Source: Longitalea arenae (lineage in GTDB: Bacteria > Bacteroidota > Bacteroidia > Chitinophagales > Chitinophagaceae). Taken from it: DNA of 64,000 nucleotides. The stretch is from contig NZ_JAFFJX010000001.1 in the NCBI RefSeq assembly GCF_016924755.1, positions 1,054,001 through 1,118,000 of the forward strand, in the 5' to 3' direction. This document shows positions 1-8,570 of the stretch, in pieces. The notes beneath the pieces were generated by a model, which worked only from the letters and a program-made list of their open reading frames with translations, had not been told where the DNA came from and did no database searches. Each line of letters begins with the position of its first letter. Position 1 is the first letter of the stretch. Position numbers and translations under genes: made by a program.

Positions 1-1236
1 TTGGTAATGGCATTGAAACTGCAGCATGCCAGCATTATCAGGGGAGGCTGTTATCACAACCTGAAAGACCTGGGTTCTTTTCCCGTGAACGAAGCAGGTA
101 TGAGCTATGATAAATGGCCGGCGATCAGGGTAAAGGCCGGCGATGGCTCCCTGTCATTATTTGAAGCAATTGAAAAGAAAGATCTCTTATTACATCCGCC
201 GTATCAGTCTTACGACCTGGTCTTGCGGTTCTTCAATGAAGCGGCGGTTGACCCCGATGTTTCTGAGATCTATGTTACATTGTATCGAATTGCGAGTGAT
301 TCAAGGATCGGCCATGCGCTGGTGAGTGCTGCCCGCAATGGTAAAAAAGTGTCGGTGCTGGTTGAATTAAAAGCCCGGTTCGATGAAGCCAATAATATCC
401 GCTGGGCAAAAAAGATGAAGGCGGCGGGGGTTAAAATAATCTACAGCGCCTTATCGCTGAAAGTGCATGCTAAAATTGCCCTCGTAAAAAGGAAAAAGGA
501 GAAACGGATTTCCTGTGTAGGACTGCTGGCAACGGGCAATATGAATGAAAGTACCGCCCGCTTTTATACAGATCATATCCTGTTCACGGGGCATCCTGAA
601 ATGCTCCGCGAGATGGAATTGCTGTTCATCTTCCTGGGGCACCGGAAAAAAGCCGGCAATCCCGGCCTTATCAATTTCAACCACATACTGGTAGCGCAGT
701 TCAACCTGCAGGAGCGGTTCCTGCAAATGATCGACCGCGAAATAACCAATGCCCGGGCCGGTAAGGAGGCTGCCATCACCATCAAGATGAACAACCTGGA
801 AGAAAAGGTTCTGATCAGCAAGTTGTACGAAGCTTCACAGGCAGGTGTACAAATCCGCTTGATCGTGCGAAGTATTTGTTGTTTGAAACCCGGTGTGCCC
901 GGCTTAAGTGAACATATTACCGTTAAGCGGATCGTTGACAGATACCTGGAGCATGGGCGGATCTTTGTTTTTCACAATAACGCGGCTACAGAATTGTACA
1001 TGGGCTCGGCCGACTGGATGAACCGGAACATTTACCGGCGTATTGAAGTGTGTTTCCCGGTGTATGATGAAACCATCAAAGATCAGATGCTGCAATTGTT
1101 GCAACTGCAGCTCGACGATAACGGGCAGGCGGTGGCCATTGACCAGCACCTGAACAATGTACCCCTGCCAAAAAATGGAACCCTGGTGTATTCGCAAAAG
1201 GCTATCTATGAACTGTTGGCCAAACAGCAGGGATAA
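1..1236 (+). CDS. ppk1: Polyphosphate kinase 1, C-terminal part (5' end outside window)
   Basis: Polyphosphate kinase transfers the gamma-phosphate of ATP to polyphosphate. The visible 411 residues match the C-terminal catalytic half of PPK1, which is usually about 690 residues, so roughly 280 residues lie upstream of the window; the TTG at position 1 is not taken as the real start. Two histidine motifs of the phospholipase-D-like catalytic core are present: LKVHAKI with H156 (equivalent to the autophosphorylated histidine of E. coli PPK) and YLEHGRIFVF with H318. Other family blocks are YVTLYRIASDS (91-101), ARFYTDHILF (186-195) and GSADWMNRNIYRRIEV. The next gene starts 3 bp after the stop, so the two are probably cotranscribed. 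The identification is firm; only the missing N-terminus is uncertain. Confidence 0.95.
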   Translation: MVMALKLQHASIIRGGCYHNLKDLGSFPVNEAGMSYDKWPAIRVKAGDGSLSLFEAIEKKDLLLHPPYQSYDLVLRFFNEAAVDPDVSEIYVTLYRIASDSRIGHALVSAARNGKKVSVLVELKARFDEANNIRWAKKMKAAGVKIIYSALSLKVHAKIALVKRKKEKRISCVGLLATGNMNESTARFYTDHILFTGHPEMLREMELLFIFLGHRKKAGNPGLINFNHILVAQFNLQERFLQMIDREITNARAGKEAAITIKMNNLEEKVLISKLYEASQAGVQIRLIVRSICCLKPGVPGLSEHITVKRIVDRYLEHGRIFVFHNNAATELYMGSADWMNRNIYRRIEVCFPVYDETIKDQMLQLLQLQLDDNGQAVAIDQHLNNVPLPKNGTLVYSQKAIYELLAKQQG

Positions 1237-1239
1237 ACA

Positions 1240-2115
1240 ATGACTATGTGTACTATAAAAATAAATACAGGATGGTTCATTGTGTTGGGTTTTGCCCTTA
1301 CCGTGGCCGCCTGTAAACCAAAACGAAAATTTGAAGGACCACCTGGTTATGATGTCAATGCCCCCAAAAAATTTGTTATGCCGCCCAGTTTGCAGGAGAT
1401 CTCGGGCATTGCTTTTTACCAGGGCAATAGCGATACCGTATATGCCCAGGAAGATGAGAATGGTAAACTGTATTTCCTGAAACCGGGCGATAAAAAATCT
1501 TCCAATTTTAAATTTGCCAGGCATGGCGATTATGAAGATGTAGCCATCTGCAACAATACGGTGATCATGTTGCGCAGCAATGGCATCCTGTTCAGTTTTC
1601 CATTTGCCGATATTCACCTGGTAGAAGAGAAAGGGAATGTTATTGAATGGAAAGACCTTTTGCCCAAAGGCGAATACGAAGGCATGTATGCCGATGAAGC
1701 AAGCAGGCTGATCTATATCATTTGCAAGGATTGTGCGAATGAAAAAAGCGGTAAAACGGCAAAAGGGTATATCTTGCAGCTGTCAACCGATGGAAAGATC
1801 AGCCAGCAAGGCGAGTTTGCGGTGGATGTGAAGGAAATAGAAGAGGTTACCGGCGTCAGGAAAATAAACTTTAAGCCATCTGCTCTCGCATTTAATCACA
1901 TTACCAGGGAATGGTACATCATATCATCGATCGGTAAATTACTGGTGGTAACCGATAGTAACTGGAAAGTAAAAGCTGCCTACAATTTAAATCCAGCCCT
2001 GTATTATCAACCTGAGGGAATAGCCTTTGATAAAATTGGCAATCTGTATATATCCAATGAAGGCGGAGATCTGCATGCCGGAAATATTTTAAAAACTACC
2101 TGGACGGGAAAGTAA
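1240..2115 (+). CDS. SdiA-regulated-like beta-propeller lipoprotein
   Basis: This 291-residue protein has a lipoprotein signal peptide: a hydrophobic stretch from about residue 11 and a lipobox LTVAAC with the lipidated cysteine at C25. The rest has the repeating pattern of a small beta-propeller, with blocks LQEISGIAF, QDENGKLY-like, DYEDVAI, YEGMYADEASRLIYI and YQPEGIAFDKIGNLYISNEGG-like. These are typical of the SdiA-regulated/esterase-like phytase propeller group. No catalytic activity can be assigned. It follows ppk1 by 3 bp and precedes the outer-membrane barrel gene by 12 bp, so the three form a probable operon; a link to phosphate metabolism is only an inference from this order. An alternative ATG lies 6 bp downstream. 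Confidence 0.7.
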   Translation: MTMCTIKINTGWFIVLGFALTVAACKPKRKFEGPPGYDVNAPKKFVMPPSLQEISGIAFYQGNSDTVYAQEDENGKLYFLKPGDKKSSNFKFARHGDYEDVAICNNTVIMLRSNGILFSFPFADIHLVEEKGNVIEWKDLLPKGEYEGMYADEASRLIYIICKDCANEKSGKTAKGYILQLSTDGKISQQGEFAVDVKEIEEVTGVRKINFKPSALAFNHITREWYIISSIGKLLVVTDSNWKVKAAYNLNPALYYQPEGIAFDKIGNLYISNEGGDLHAGNILKTTWTGK

Positions 2116-2127
2116 ACCTGGGAGCCT

Positions 2128-4665
2128 ATGCCAAAGCGAATTTTACACCTTGCACTGCTTATTGTATTGTCTGCACCAATTGCCAATGCGCAAACCGATA
2201 GCGCCATTGCTCAGGCGCATCCTTCTTATGACAGTGTAACCCGCATGCATCGAAGATTGTTCGGTGAAAATTTCCGTAAGGAATGGGCCGCTCCTGTAAA
2301 GCTGCCGGTGATCAAATTATCAGAACGTGGCCTTACCATATTACAACGGGGTGGCGGCAAACAAACCCGTTCCCTTCGCCTCAAAGATGCCAGTGGCAGG
2401 GAATGGGTATTGCGCAGTATTGAAAAAAATCCCGAGATCATTTTGCCCGAACCTTTGCGGGTAACCTTTGCGGCCGACTGGTTTCGGGATGCCATGAGTG
2501 CACAACATCCCTACTCACCATTAATAGTGCCTGTGTTGGCAGAAGTTGCACAGGTACCACATGCCAGTCCTTTGATTGGATATGTAGCGCCGGATCAAAA
2601 CCTGGGTCAATATGAAAAGGAGTTTGCCAACACCATGTGTTTACTCGAAGAAAGGGAGCCTTTCGGCGACTCAGACAATACGCTCAAAATGCTGGAGCGC
2701 CTGAATGAGGACAATGATAATATAATAGACACCATTGGCTTTTTCAGGGCCCGGCTGCTCGATATGTTCATCGGCGACTGGGACCGCCATGAAGACCAGT
2801 GGCGTTGGTTTGATGAACAGCAGGGCAGTGGCAGGAAGTATGTAGCCATACCCCGCGACCGCGACCAGGTACTGCGCCGTACGGAAGGATTTTTTCCGAA
2901 AGTGGCTGCCCGCAAATGGATCGCTCCTTTCTTAACCGGTTTCGATGGTGATATCAAACGCCAGAATCACTTCTTCTTCAATAGCCGCAAACTGAATGCC
3001 CGCTTCCTGATCCAGCTTGATCATGACCGATGGATGGCGATGACACATGATTTTTTGGCGCTTATGACGGATGAGCTGCTGGAAAAAGCCCTGTTGAGGT
3101 TGCCCCCGGAAGTATATGTGATGAAACACGATGAGCTGTTACAGAAAATGAAAACGCGGCGAGCCAACATGCCCAGGGCCATGGAGAAATATTATTATTT
3201 CCTGAACCGGATCGTTGATATACAGGTATCAAATAAAAACGAACTGGTGGAGATTACCGATGGTCCCAATAATGGTTTGTCGGTGGTCATTCATAAACTG
3301 TCGAAAAAGGGAAAGGCAGATACTCAACTGTTCGCCCGTACCTTCTTTCCCAGGGAAACCAAAGAGCTGCGTTTCTTTTTGCGCAATGGTAACGACAGCG
3401 TAGTGCTGAACAATTCCCAAAAGAAAATAAAAGTAAGGATTGTAGGCGGCGAGGGTGCGAAGGTGTATGCCGTACAGGCGTCAGGCAAAAAAGTGAACGT
3501 ATATGAGAAGGAAACCGGCGCCACTTTTACCGGGAACACCAATCGGTTGAAAAAACACTTGTCGAACGATACGGCCAACACCGCTTTTGTACCTACCAAT
3601 CCCTATGGCATCGTAAGGCCGGTGGTGGTGGCCGGTTTCAACCTGGATGATGGCCTTTTGCTGGGGGGCGGCGTTAAGATCATAAAACAGGGATTCAGAA
3701 AAATACCATATGCCAGTGTGCAGCAGATAAGCCTGGCGCATTCTTTTTCAACAAGCGCCTTTCGCATCCGCTATAAAGGCGAATGGTTACAGGCGGTTGG
3801 AAAAGCAGATATCACCATGCAGGCTGATATCTTTGCGCCCAACAATACCCGCAATTTTTTCGGCCGGGGCAATGAGACCGAGTATATTAAGGTGGGCGAT
3901 TTCAGAAGGTTCTACCGTACCCGCTACAATGTGTTCCAGGCCAATCCTTCCCTGCGCTTTCATATAGGCAAAAGCACCACTTTGAGTGCTGGTCCGGCCA
4001 TTCAATACTACCATTCAGACAGCGTCGAGAACAATGGACGTTTTATAAACAATAAGGCACTCATTAATTCATACGACAGTAACACTGTGCATGTAGACAG
4101 GTTGCATGGAGGTGTAATATTAGGCCTTGTACGCGACAGACGTAATAACATACTGATACCCTCGGAAGGGCATTATTTTAGTGTTATAACGCATGCCTAT
4201 GCCGGCTTAAATGATGAAAGTGAATCATATGTGCAGGTAATACCGGAAATAGCCGTGTATAAGAACCTGAGTAAAAAAGGGACCGTGGTGCTTGCAGAAC
4301 GCTTAGGCGGTGCTGTTACTTTCGGTAAATCAGCTTTTTATCAATCTGCTTTTTTAGGCGGACATGAAAACCTGTGGGGATACCGGCAGTACCGTTTTGC
4401 CGGTGAGCATATGTTGTACAACAATCTTGAGTTTCGTATAAAGCTTGGTAACTTTGTAAATTATATCCTGCCCGGGCAATATGGCGTTACTGGTTTTTAT
4501 GATGTAGGCCGGGTATGGGTGAAGGACGAATCATCCACCATCTGGCACCAGGGAGTAGGCGCGGGAATTTATTTTGCACCTGCTCAAATGGCAGTATTCC
4601 AGTTTACGACCGGATACTCAAAAGAAGGCTGGTTCCCCTATGTGATCATGGGTTTCAGGTTTTAA
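2128..4665 (+). CDS. Outer-membrane beta-barrel (Omp85/surface-antigen type) with kinase-like N-terminal half
   Basis: The 845-residue product has a signal peptide ending near AIANAQ (residue 22). Residues 60-330 are not POTRA repeats. They contain a glycine-rich and charged N-lobe-like segment (about 75-100), then FIGDWDRHEDQW (D219, R220, H221) and, about 20 residues later, AIPRDRDQ (D244, D246). That spacing and the DRH motif resemble the catalytic loop and metal-binding aspartate of HipA/Fam20C-type kinases; this is motif reading, not a search result. From about residue 480 the protein becomes alternating amphipathic strands typical of Bacterial surface antigen/Omp85 barrels and ends in aromatic MGFRF, as expected for BAM-dependent insertion. 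Similar long surface-antigen proteins are common in Bacteroidota. Barrel location is well supported; kinase activity is a hypothesis. Confidence 0.75.
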   Translation: MPKRILHLALLIVLSAPIANAQTDSAIAQAHPSYDSVTRMHRRLFGENFRKEWAAPVKLPVIKLSERGLTILQRGGGKQTRSLRLKDASGREWVLRSIEKNPEIILPEPLRVTFAADWFRDAMSAQHPYSPLIVPVLAEVAQVPHASPLIGYVAPDQNLGQYEKEFANTMCLLEEREPFGDSDNTLKMLERLNEDNDNIIDTIGFFRARLLDMFIGDWDRHEDQWRWFDEQQGSGRKYVAIPRDRDQVLRRTEGFFPKVAARKWIAPFLTGFDGDIKRQNHFFFNSRKLNARFLIQLDHDRWMAMTHDFLALMTDELLEKALLRLPPEVYVMKHDELLQKMKTRRANMPRAMEKYYYFLNRIVDIQVSNKNELVEITDGPNNGLSVVIHKLSKKGKADTQLFARTFFPRETKELRFFLRNGNDSVVLNNSQKKIKVRIVGGEGAKVYAVQASGKKVNVYEKETGATFTGNTNRLKKHLSNDTANTAFVPTNPYGIVRPVVVAGFNLDDGLLLGGGVKIIKQGFRKIPYASVQQISLAHSFSTSAFRIRYKGEWLQAVGKADITMQADIFAPNNTRNFFGRGNETEYIKVGDFRRFYRTRYNVFQANPSLRFHIGKSTTLSAGPAIQYYHSDSVENNGRFINNKALINSYDSNTVHVDRLHGGVILGLVRDRRNNILIPSEGHYFSVITHAYAGLNDESESYVQVIPEIAVYKNLSKKGTVVLAERLGGAVTFGKSAFYQSAFLGGHENLWGYRQYRFAGEHMLYNNLEFRIKLGNFVNYILPGQYGVTGFYDVGRVWVKDESSTIWHQGVGAGIYFAPAQMAVFQFTTGYSKEGWFPYVIMGFRF

Positions 4666-4771
4666 CAACGGCGGCTTTCATATGTTATTATAACCGGTAA
4701 ACCGGTGCGCGGGATGACAATCCTGCTGTTTTTCAGTTGTGGCATCTTATTGGGAGTTAGCTCCGGGCTAA

Positions 4772-4813
4772 GTGTGCCACACCTGGTTATTACGCAAATT
4801 AGGTGTGGCACAC
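4772..4813. repeat. 13-bp perfect inverted repeat, TGTGGCAC family
   Basis: GTGTGCCACACCT (4772-4784) and AGGTGTGGCACAC (4801-4813) are exact reverse complements separated by 16 bases. No T-run follows, so a classical intrinsic terminator is unlikely. It lies between the barrel gene and the GAF gene, and related stem sequences occur at 47153 and 57131. It also argues that the GAF gene starts downstream of it rather than at the in-frame ATG at 4803. Confidence 0.75.
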
Positions 4814-4835
4814 CTTGCGACAAATAGGCTCTGGT

Positions 4836-7199
4836 ATGCAAACGATGACGATCAACATTAATGAGAAGTTTACGCTGGATCATGTGGATACGGCTTTTTC
4901 ACTGCGCCCATTCATTAACTTTTTAAGAAAATCGCTCAAGAACGATTCGTCATTAAAAGATAAACTCACCGCATTTTTACTGGAAAAGATGGAACAGTAT
5001 CCTGAACTGGAAGGAGATGTGGCCATCGATTACATGGACAAATACCGCGACATCCTGGAGCTGATCTTTGTGAGCATGTCGAATGTAACGGAAGATGAGA
5101 ACCGCTTACCGTGGGCGCTGGGTATGCCTTTACGGCCGCTGTTTGTATACGGCACCAATGCTTTTTATAACCTGATGATCGACGGCAAACACAAGAAACT
5201 GAAGAAAGCCGTGACGCAGAGCGATGATAAAATGATGCGCATCCGTAACCTGCGCATTGCCTATTCTTTTATCCTCGAGCGCTTGTACAATTTCTCGCCA
5301 TTTCATAAAAACGAGATCATTCATACGTTTGTTGATGAAGACACCGGCTTGCTGAGGCATTTAAAAATAAATATAGACACCCGTTTTATCGAAGTTACCC
5401 CCGTTGGCGAACTGCCCAGTTTTGCCAGCATTTCCAATCATGGCCACCTCGACGAAGAGCATGGTTTTGAAAGGCTGCAAAAGCTGTTGCCATTGAGCCT
5501 GTTCAAGTTCAGGGGTATGTCGGTAGTAACCATAACCGATGAAACTGTAAAATATGCGGTAGAAACGATTAAGAATACCATGATGACACGTCACCAGCTC
5601 TCGGAAAATGAGTGTTACTGTGACGTTTCCAAATCGCTGAAAACACTGGTGCAGAACAATGCCATTGACTTCAATATAACGCCCCTGTTCCGCATCAATG
5701 ATAAATTAGTGCTGCCGTACATGCACGAGATCAAGAGTGTGCTGATAACAGAGGATTGCCAGAGCGAGGCGGCACACAGCGCTTATCAATCTTTTGCAGA
5801 GGAATATATCCGCAATCCGCGGCCGCTTATTTATAAAACCATTTCGAGCAAGGAAGCTAAATTATATCCCTTCTTATCAACCTGTACCCGAAGCGGCATA
5901 CAATCGTTCATGGTATTACCGCTTTTTTCCAATAATAAGATCTCGGGGATCCTGGAAATTTTTACGAAGGAACCGGGCATACTGGATGAGAAGATCCTGG
6001 CCATGCTGGAGCCGGCTTTTCCGGTGCTGGAGCAACTGGTGCAAATTTCGATCGACGATTTTAACCAGGCCATTGACAATGTGATAAAAGAAAAGTTCAC
6101 TTCGTTGCAACCTGCCGTGCAATGGAAGTTCAACGAAGCGGCCTGGCATTATGTGCAGGAGGTTGACAGTAAGGGCAAGGGAAAGATTGAGACCATCAGC
6201 TTCGAAAATGTGTATCCGCTGTATGGCGCCATCGATATTCGCAATTCAACAGTAGAGCGTAATAAAGCCCAGTTTGGCGATCTGCAAATGCAATTTTCTA
6301 TTCTGCTGGAAACCTTGCAGGAAGTGAAAAAGCATTACAATCTCGCGTTGACCGACGAAATGATCTACAAATGCCGTAAATGGAAAAATACGCTGGACGA
6401 TACGTTAACACCCCATGGCGAAGTAAAGCTTACCGATTTCCTGGAGAAAGAAGCGGTCTCCTTTTTAAAACATTTCAAGCTCACCCATCCCGGATCGGCC
6501 GGTATTGTTGAAAGATATTTTGAAGCCATTGAAGAAACCAAGGGCATTGCATGGACGAACAGACGCCAGTTGGAGGAGTCGATGCAGATGGTGAACACGG
6601 CCGTGAACAACTACCTCGATCTGATGAAGGATGAATTGCAGTTATCGTATCCCTGCTATTTTGAGCGCTTCCGCACCGATGGGGTAGAGTATGATATTTA
6701 TATCGGGCAATCCATTGCACCGCAAAAGCCTTTTGATATCCTGTACTTGAAGAACCTGCGGCTTTGGCAGTTGTCATCGATGGCCGCCATTGCGAAGATC
6801 ACGCATGAAATGCTGCCCAAGCTGTCGAAACCATTGCAAACCACCCAGCTGATATTTATCCATAGCAATACGATCGATATCAGCTTCCGTAATGATGAGC
6901 GGCGTTTCGATGCAGAAGGCGGCTACAATATCCGTTACCAGGTGATCAAGAAACGGATCGATAAAGTACATGTGGCCGATACCAATGAACGGTTGACCCA
7001 GCCCGGAAAAATTGCGCTGGTCTATTTTAACCGCCGGGATGCCGATGAATATATATCTCACATTCAATACCTGCAGGAGCAGGGGATCTTACTGGATGAC
7101 CTGGAATTCCTTGACCTGGAAGAATTGCAGGGTGTGGCCGGATTAAAAGCCCTGCGCGTTGGCATTAATCTCGAATATGATCATAACCAGGCTTCCTGA
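4836..7199 (+). CDS. GAF-domain-containing protein of unknown function
   Basis: About 787 residues, with no signal peptide and no membrane segment, so probably cytoplasmic. A GAF-like sensory region can be recognised around residues 290-425, where a segment runs from NITPLFRINDKLV to SISDGILEIF-like sequence (FMVLPLFSNNKISGILEIF) and an amphipathic helix. Downstream is YPLYGAIDIRNST, faintly like the F-x-D-I-x-x-F/S-T start of class III nucleotide cyclases, but no second metal aspartate or transition-state residues could be placed. The C-terminal 200 residues are mixed alpha/beta with no recognised family. The start at ATG 4836 was chosen because an in-frame ATG at 4803 lies inside an inverted repeat; ATG 4845 is another option. 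It probably acts as a signalling or regulatory protein, but no ligand or output can be named. Confidence 0.6.
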   Translation: MQTMTININEKFTLDHVDTAFSLRPFINFLRKSLKNDSSLKDKLTAFLLEKMEQYPELEGDVAIDYMDKYRDILELIFVSMSNVTEDENRLPWALGMPLRPLFVYGTNAFYNLMIDGKHKKLKKAVTQSDDKMMRIRNLRIAYSFILERLYNFSPFHKNEIIHTFVDEDTGLLRHLKINIDTRFIEVTPVGELPSFASISNHGHLDEEHGFERLQKLLPLSLFKFRGMSVVTITDETVKYAVETIKNTMMTRHQLSENECYCDVSKSLKTLVQNNAIDFNITPLFRINDKLVLPYMHEIKSVLITEDCQSEAAHSAYQSFAEEYIRNPRPLIYKTISSKEAKLYPFLSTCTRSGIQSFMVLPLFSNNKISGILEIFTKEPGILDEKILAMLEPAFPVLEQLVQISIDDFNQAIDNVIKEKFTSLQPAVQWKFNEAAWHYVQEVDSKGKGKIETISFENVYPLYGAIDIRNSTVERNKAQFGDLQMQFSILLETLQEVKKHYNLALTDEMIYKCRKWKNTLDDTLTPHGEVKLTDFLEKEAVSFLKHFKLTHPGSAGIVERYFEAIEETKGIAWTNRRQLEESMQMVNTAVNNYLDLMKDELQLSYPCYFERFRTDGVEYDIYIGQSIAPQKPFDILYLKNLRLWQLSSMAAIAKITHEMLPKLSKPLQTTQLIFIHSNTIDISFRNDERRFDAEGGYNIRYQVIKKRIDKVHVADTNERLTQPGKIALVYFNRRDADEYISHIQYLQEQGILLDDLEFLDLEELQGVAGLKALRVGINLEYDHNQAS

Positions 7200-7293
7200 T
7201 AAATACAAATCAGGTAACGAAATTTTAATAGAAGAAATCCTTTTATAATTTCGCCCTCGCTGCAAGTTGACTTATCTTCAATGGATAGTACTT

Positions 7294-8316
7294 ATGAAGC
7301 GAGGGCGATATTTTTTTCTGGCGTTGTTAGCAGTTTGTATAGCAGGGGCTGTACATGGGCAGCAGACCTATAGGCATATGCTGCGGCTCTATGAAGACAA
7401 TGACCTCTTTAATGTAGTGGGCGGCATTACTGACCGCGGTTACACGAATGGCACCCGGCTCGATTATTTCTTCCAGCACCATAATTCATCCCGTTTTTTT
7501 CTCAACCGGATATTACCGAAAGCCGGCGACAGCAGCGTTAATACGAATGGCTTCAGCATTATGCAGGTAATAGTTACGCCGAAGAACATTTTAAAGAGAA
7601 TACCTGATAAAAATGATTATCCCTATTCAGGGGCGCTGTTCGCAACCCATAGTTTGCATTCGACCAATGCCGTCAGAAAATACAGTCTGCAAACGGTGTT
7701 AATGGCCGGTATAATGGGGCCGCCTTCGATGGCCAAAGAAACCCAGCAATTCAGTCATCGCCTGGTGGGTTACTTAAGGCCCCAGGGCTGGGACTACCAG
7801 CTCAAGACGGACCCGCTGCTGAATGTGCAGCTGGCCGCAGAAAAACAGCTGGCTCAGATTCAGAAAAGCGTTGAGGTCATCGGCGGAGCGCAGGCTTTCG
7901 CAGGTACGGCCATGAATGGGCTTGGCGTTTATTCGCTCATCCGCCTCGGCAAAATGGAACCCTATTTTAATGGATATCTCACACGGTTTGCCACGCCGCC
8001 AGGGAGGGGGCGCCGTCAACAGCTTTATCTGGTGATCAGGCCGGCGCTTGAATGGATGCTGACCAATGCCATGATCGATGGCGGCATTTTTAATGGACAT
8101 AAGAAAATACTACCCGACCAGCCTGACGATCCCAATGATGATGAACCACCCATGGGCGACAGGGTGCGTAACCGCCTGGTAGCCAGGTGTGATTATGGTG
8201 TGGTGCTGTCCCTGGGCCGCATCTGTTTTTCCTTCACGCAATCTTCCGCTACGCCCATGATAAAGGGAACGGGCAGGAAGGACATGGCCAATATTTCTAT
8301 AGAACTTGCCTGGTAA
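7294..8316 (+). CDS. LpxR-like lipid A 3'-O-deacylase family protein (DUF2219)
   Basis: The product is about 340 residues with a signal peptide MKRGRYFFLALLAVCIAG ending near GAVHGQ. The family is an outer-membrane 12-strand barrel; Salmonella LpxR removes the 3'-acyloxyacyl chain of lipid A in a calcium-dependent way. Family marks visible here are YEDNDLFN near the mature N-terminus, TDRGYTNGTRLDYFF, a DYPYSGALFATHSLHS block, and TGLGVYS-like late strands. The Asn/Asp of NDLF and the YTNG threonine correspond to active-site positions in LpxR. ATG 7294 gives a compact signal peptide; an upstream TTG at 7267 is less likely. A strong intrinsic terminator follows 15 bp after the stop, so this gene is probably transcribed alone or ends its unit. 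Confidence 0.75.
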   Translation: MKRGRYFFLALLAVCIAGAVHGQQTYRHMLRLYEDNDLFNVVGGITDRGYTNGTRLDYFFQHHNSSRFFLNRILPKAGDSSVNTNGFSIMQVIVTPKNILKRIPDKNDYPYSGALFATHSLHSTNAVRKYSLQTVLMAGIMGPPSMAKETQQFSHRLVGYLRPQGWDYQLKTDPLLNVQLAAEKQLAQIQKSVEVIGGAQAFAGTAMNGLGVYSLIRLGKMEPYFNGYLTRFATPPGRGRRQQLYLVIRPALEWMLTNAMIDGGIFNGHKKILPDQPDDPNDDEPPMGDRVRNRLVARCDYGVVLSLGRICFSFTQSSATPMIKGTGRKDMANISIELAW

Positions 8317-8330
8317 TATATAAGCCGTTT

Positions 8331-8374
8331 TGGTAAAGCCACCACGTTTTGAGCGTGGTGGCTTTACCATTTTT
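8331..8374 (+). terminator. Intrinsic terminator after the LpxR-like gene
   Basis: TGGTAAAGCCACCACG (8331-8346) pairs perfectly over 16 bp with CGTGGTGGCTTTACCA (8354-8369) around a 7-base loop, and five T residues follow (8370-8374). This is a textbook rho-independent structure 15 bp downstream of the stop codon. Confidence 0.85.
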
Positions 8375-8537
8375 AGCCGGTCTTTAACAGAAATGAACGG
8401 CGGATATGGCTGCATGTCCTCATAGAACAGCACTGCTTTAGAATTTTTTTAATTTGATAGTCAATAAACTAGCGTCAGTAATAGAAAAAAGTTAAATACT
8501 TTTCTAAAAAAATTAAAAACATATTTTAACTTACCGT

Positions 8538-8545
8538 TAAATTTG
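8538..8545 (+). promoter_or_regulatory. Candidate -7 box TAAATTTG for the ROK gene
   Basis: TAAATTTG is an exact match to the Bacteroidota -7 consensus TAnnTTTG and lies 25 bp upstream of the ROK start codon, in a very A+T-rich stretch. No clear TTTG/TTG is found at the expected -33 distance, so the call rests on the -7 box and position only. Confidence 0.4.
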
Positions 8546-8570
8546 AAAAAAGAACCTGCTAAGGACGCAC

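Noticed and set aside
904-1617. 237-codon open frame on the minus strand
   Set aside because: It is antisense to ppk1 and the lipoprotein gene, both of which have clear family motifs. It spans two genes, has no recognisable domain, and is best read as a shadow of plus-strand codon bias.
7246-7253. TAATTTCG as a promoter box for the LpxR-like gene
   Set aside because: One mismatch to TAnnTTTG and no -33 element at correct distance; not strong enough to list as a feature.
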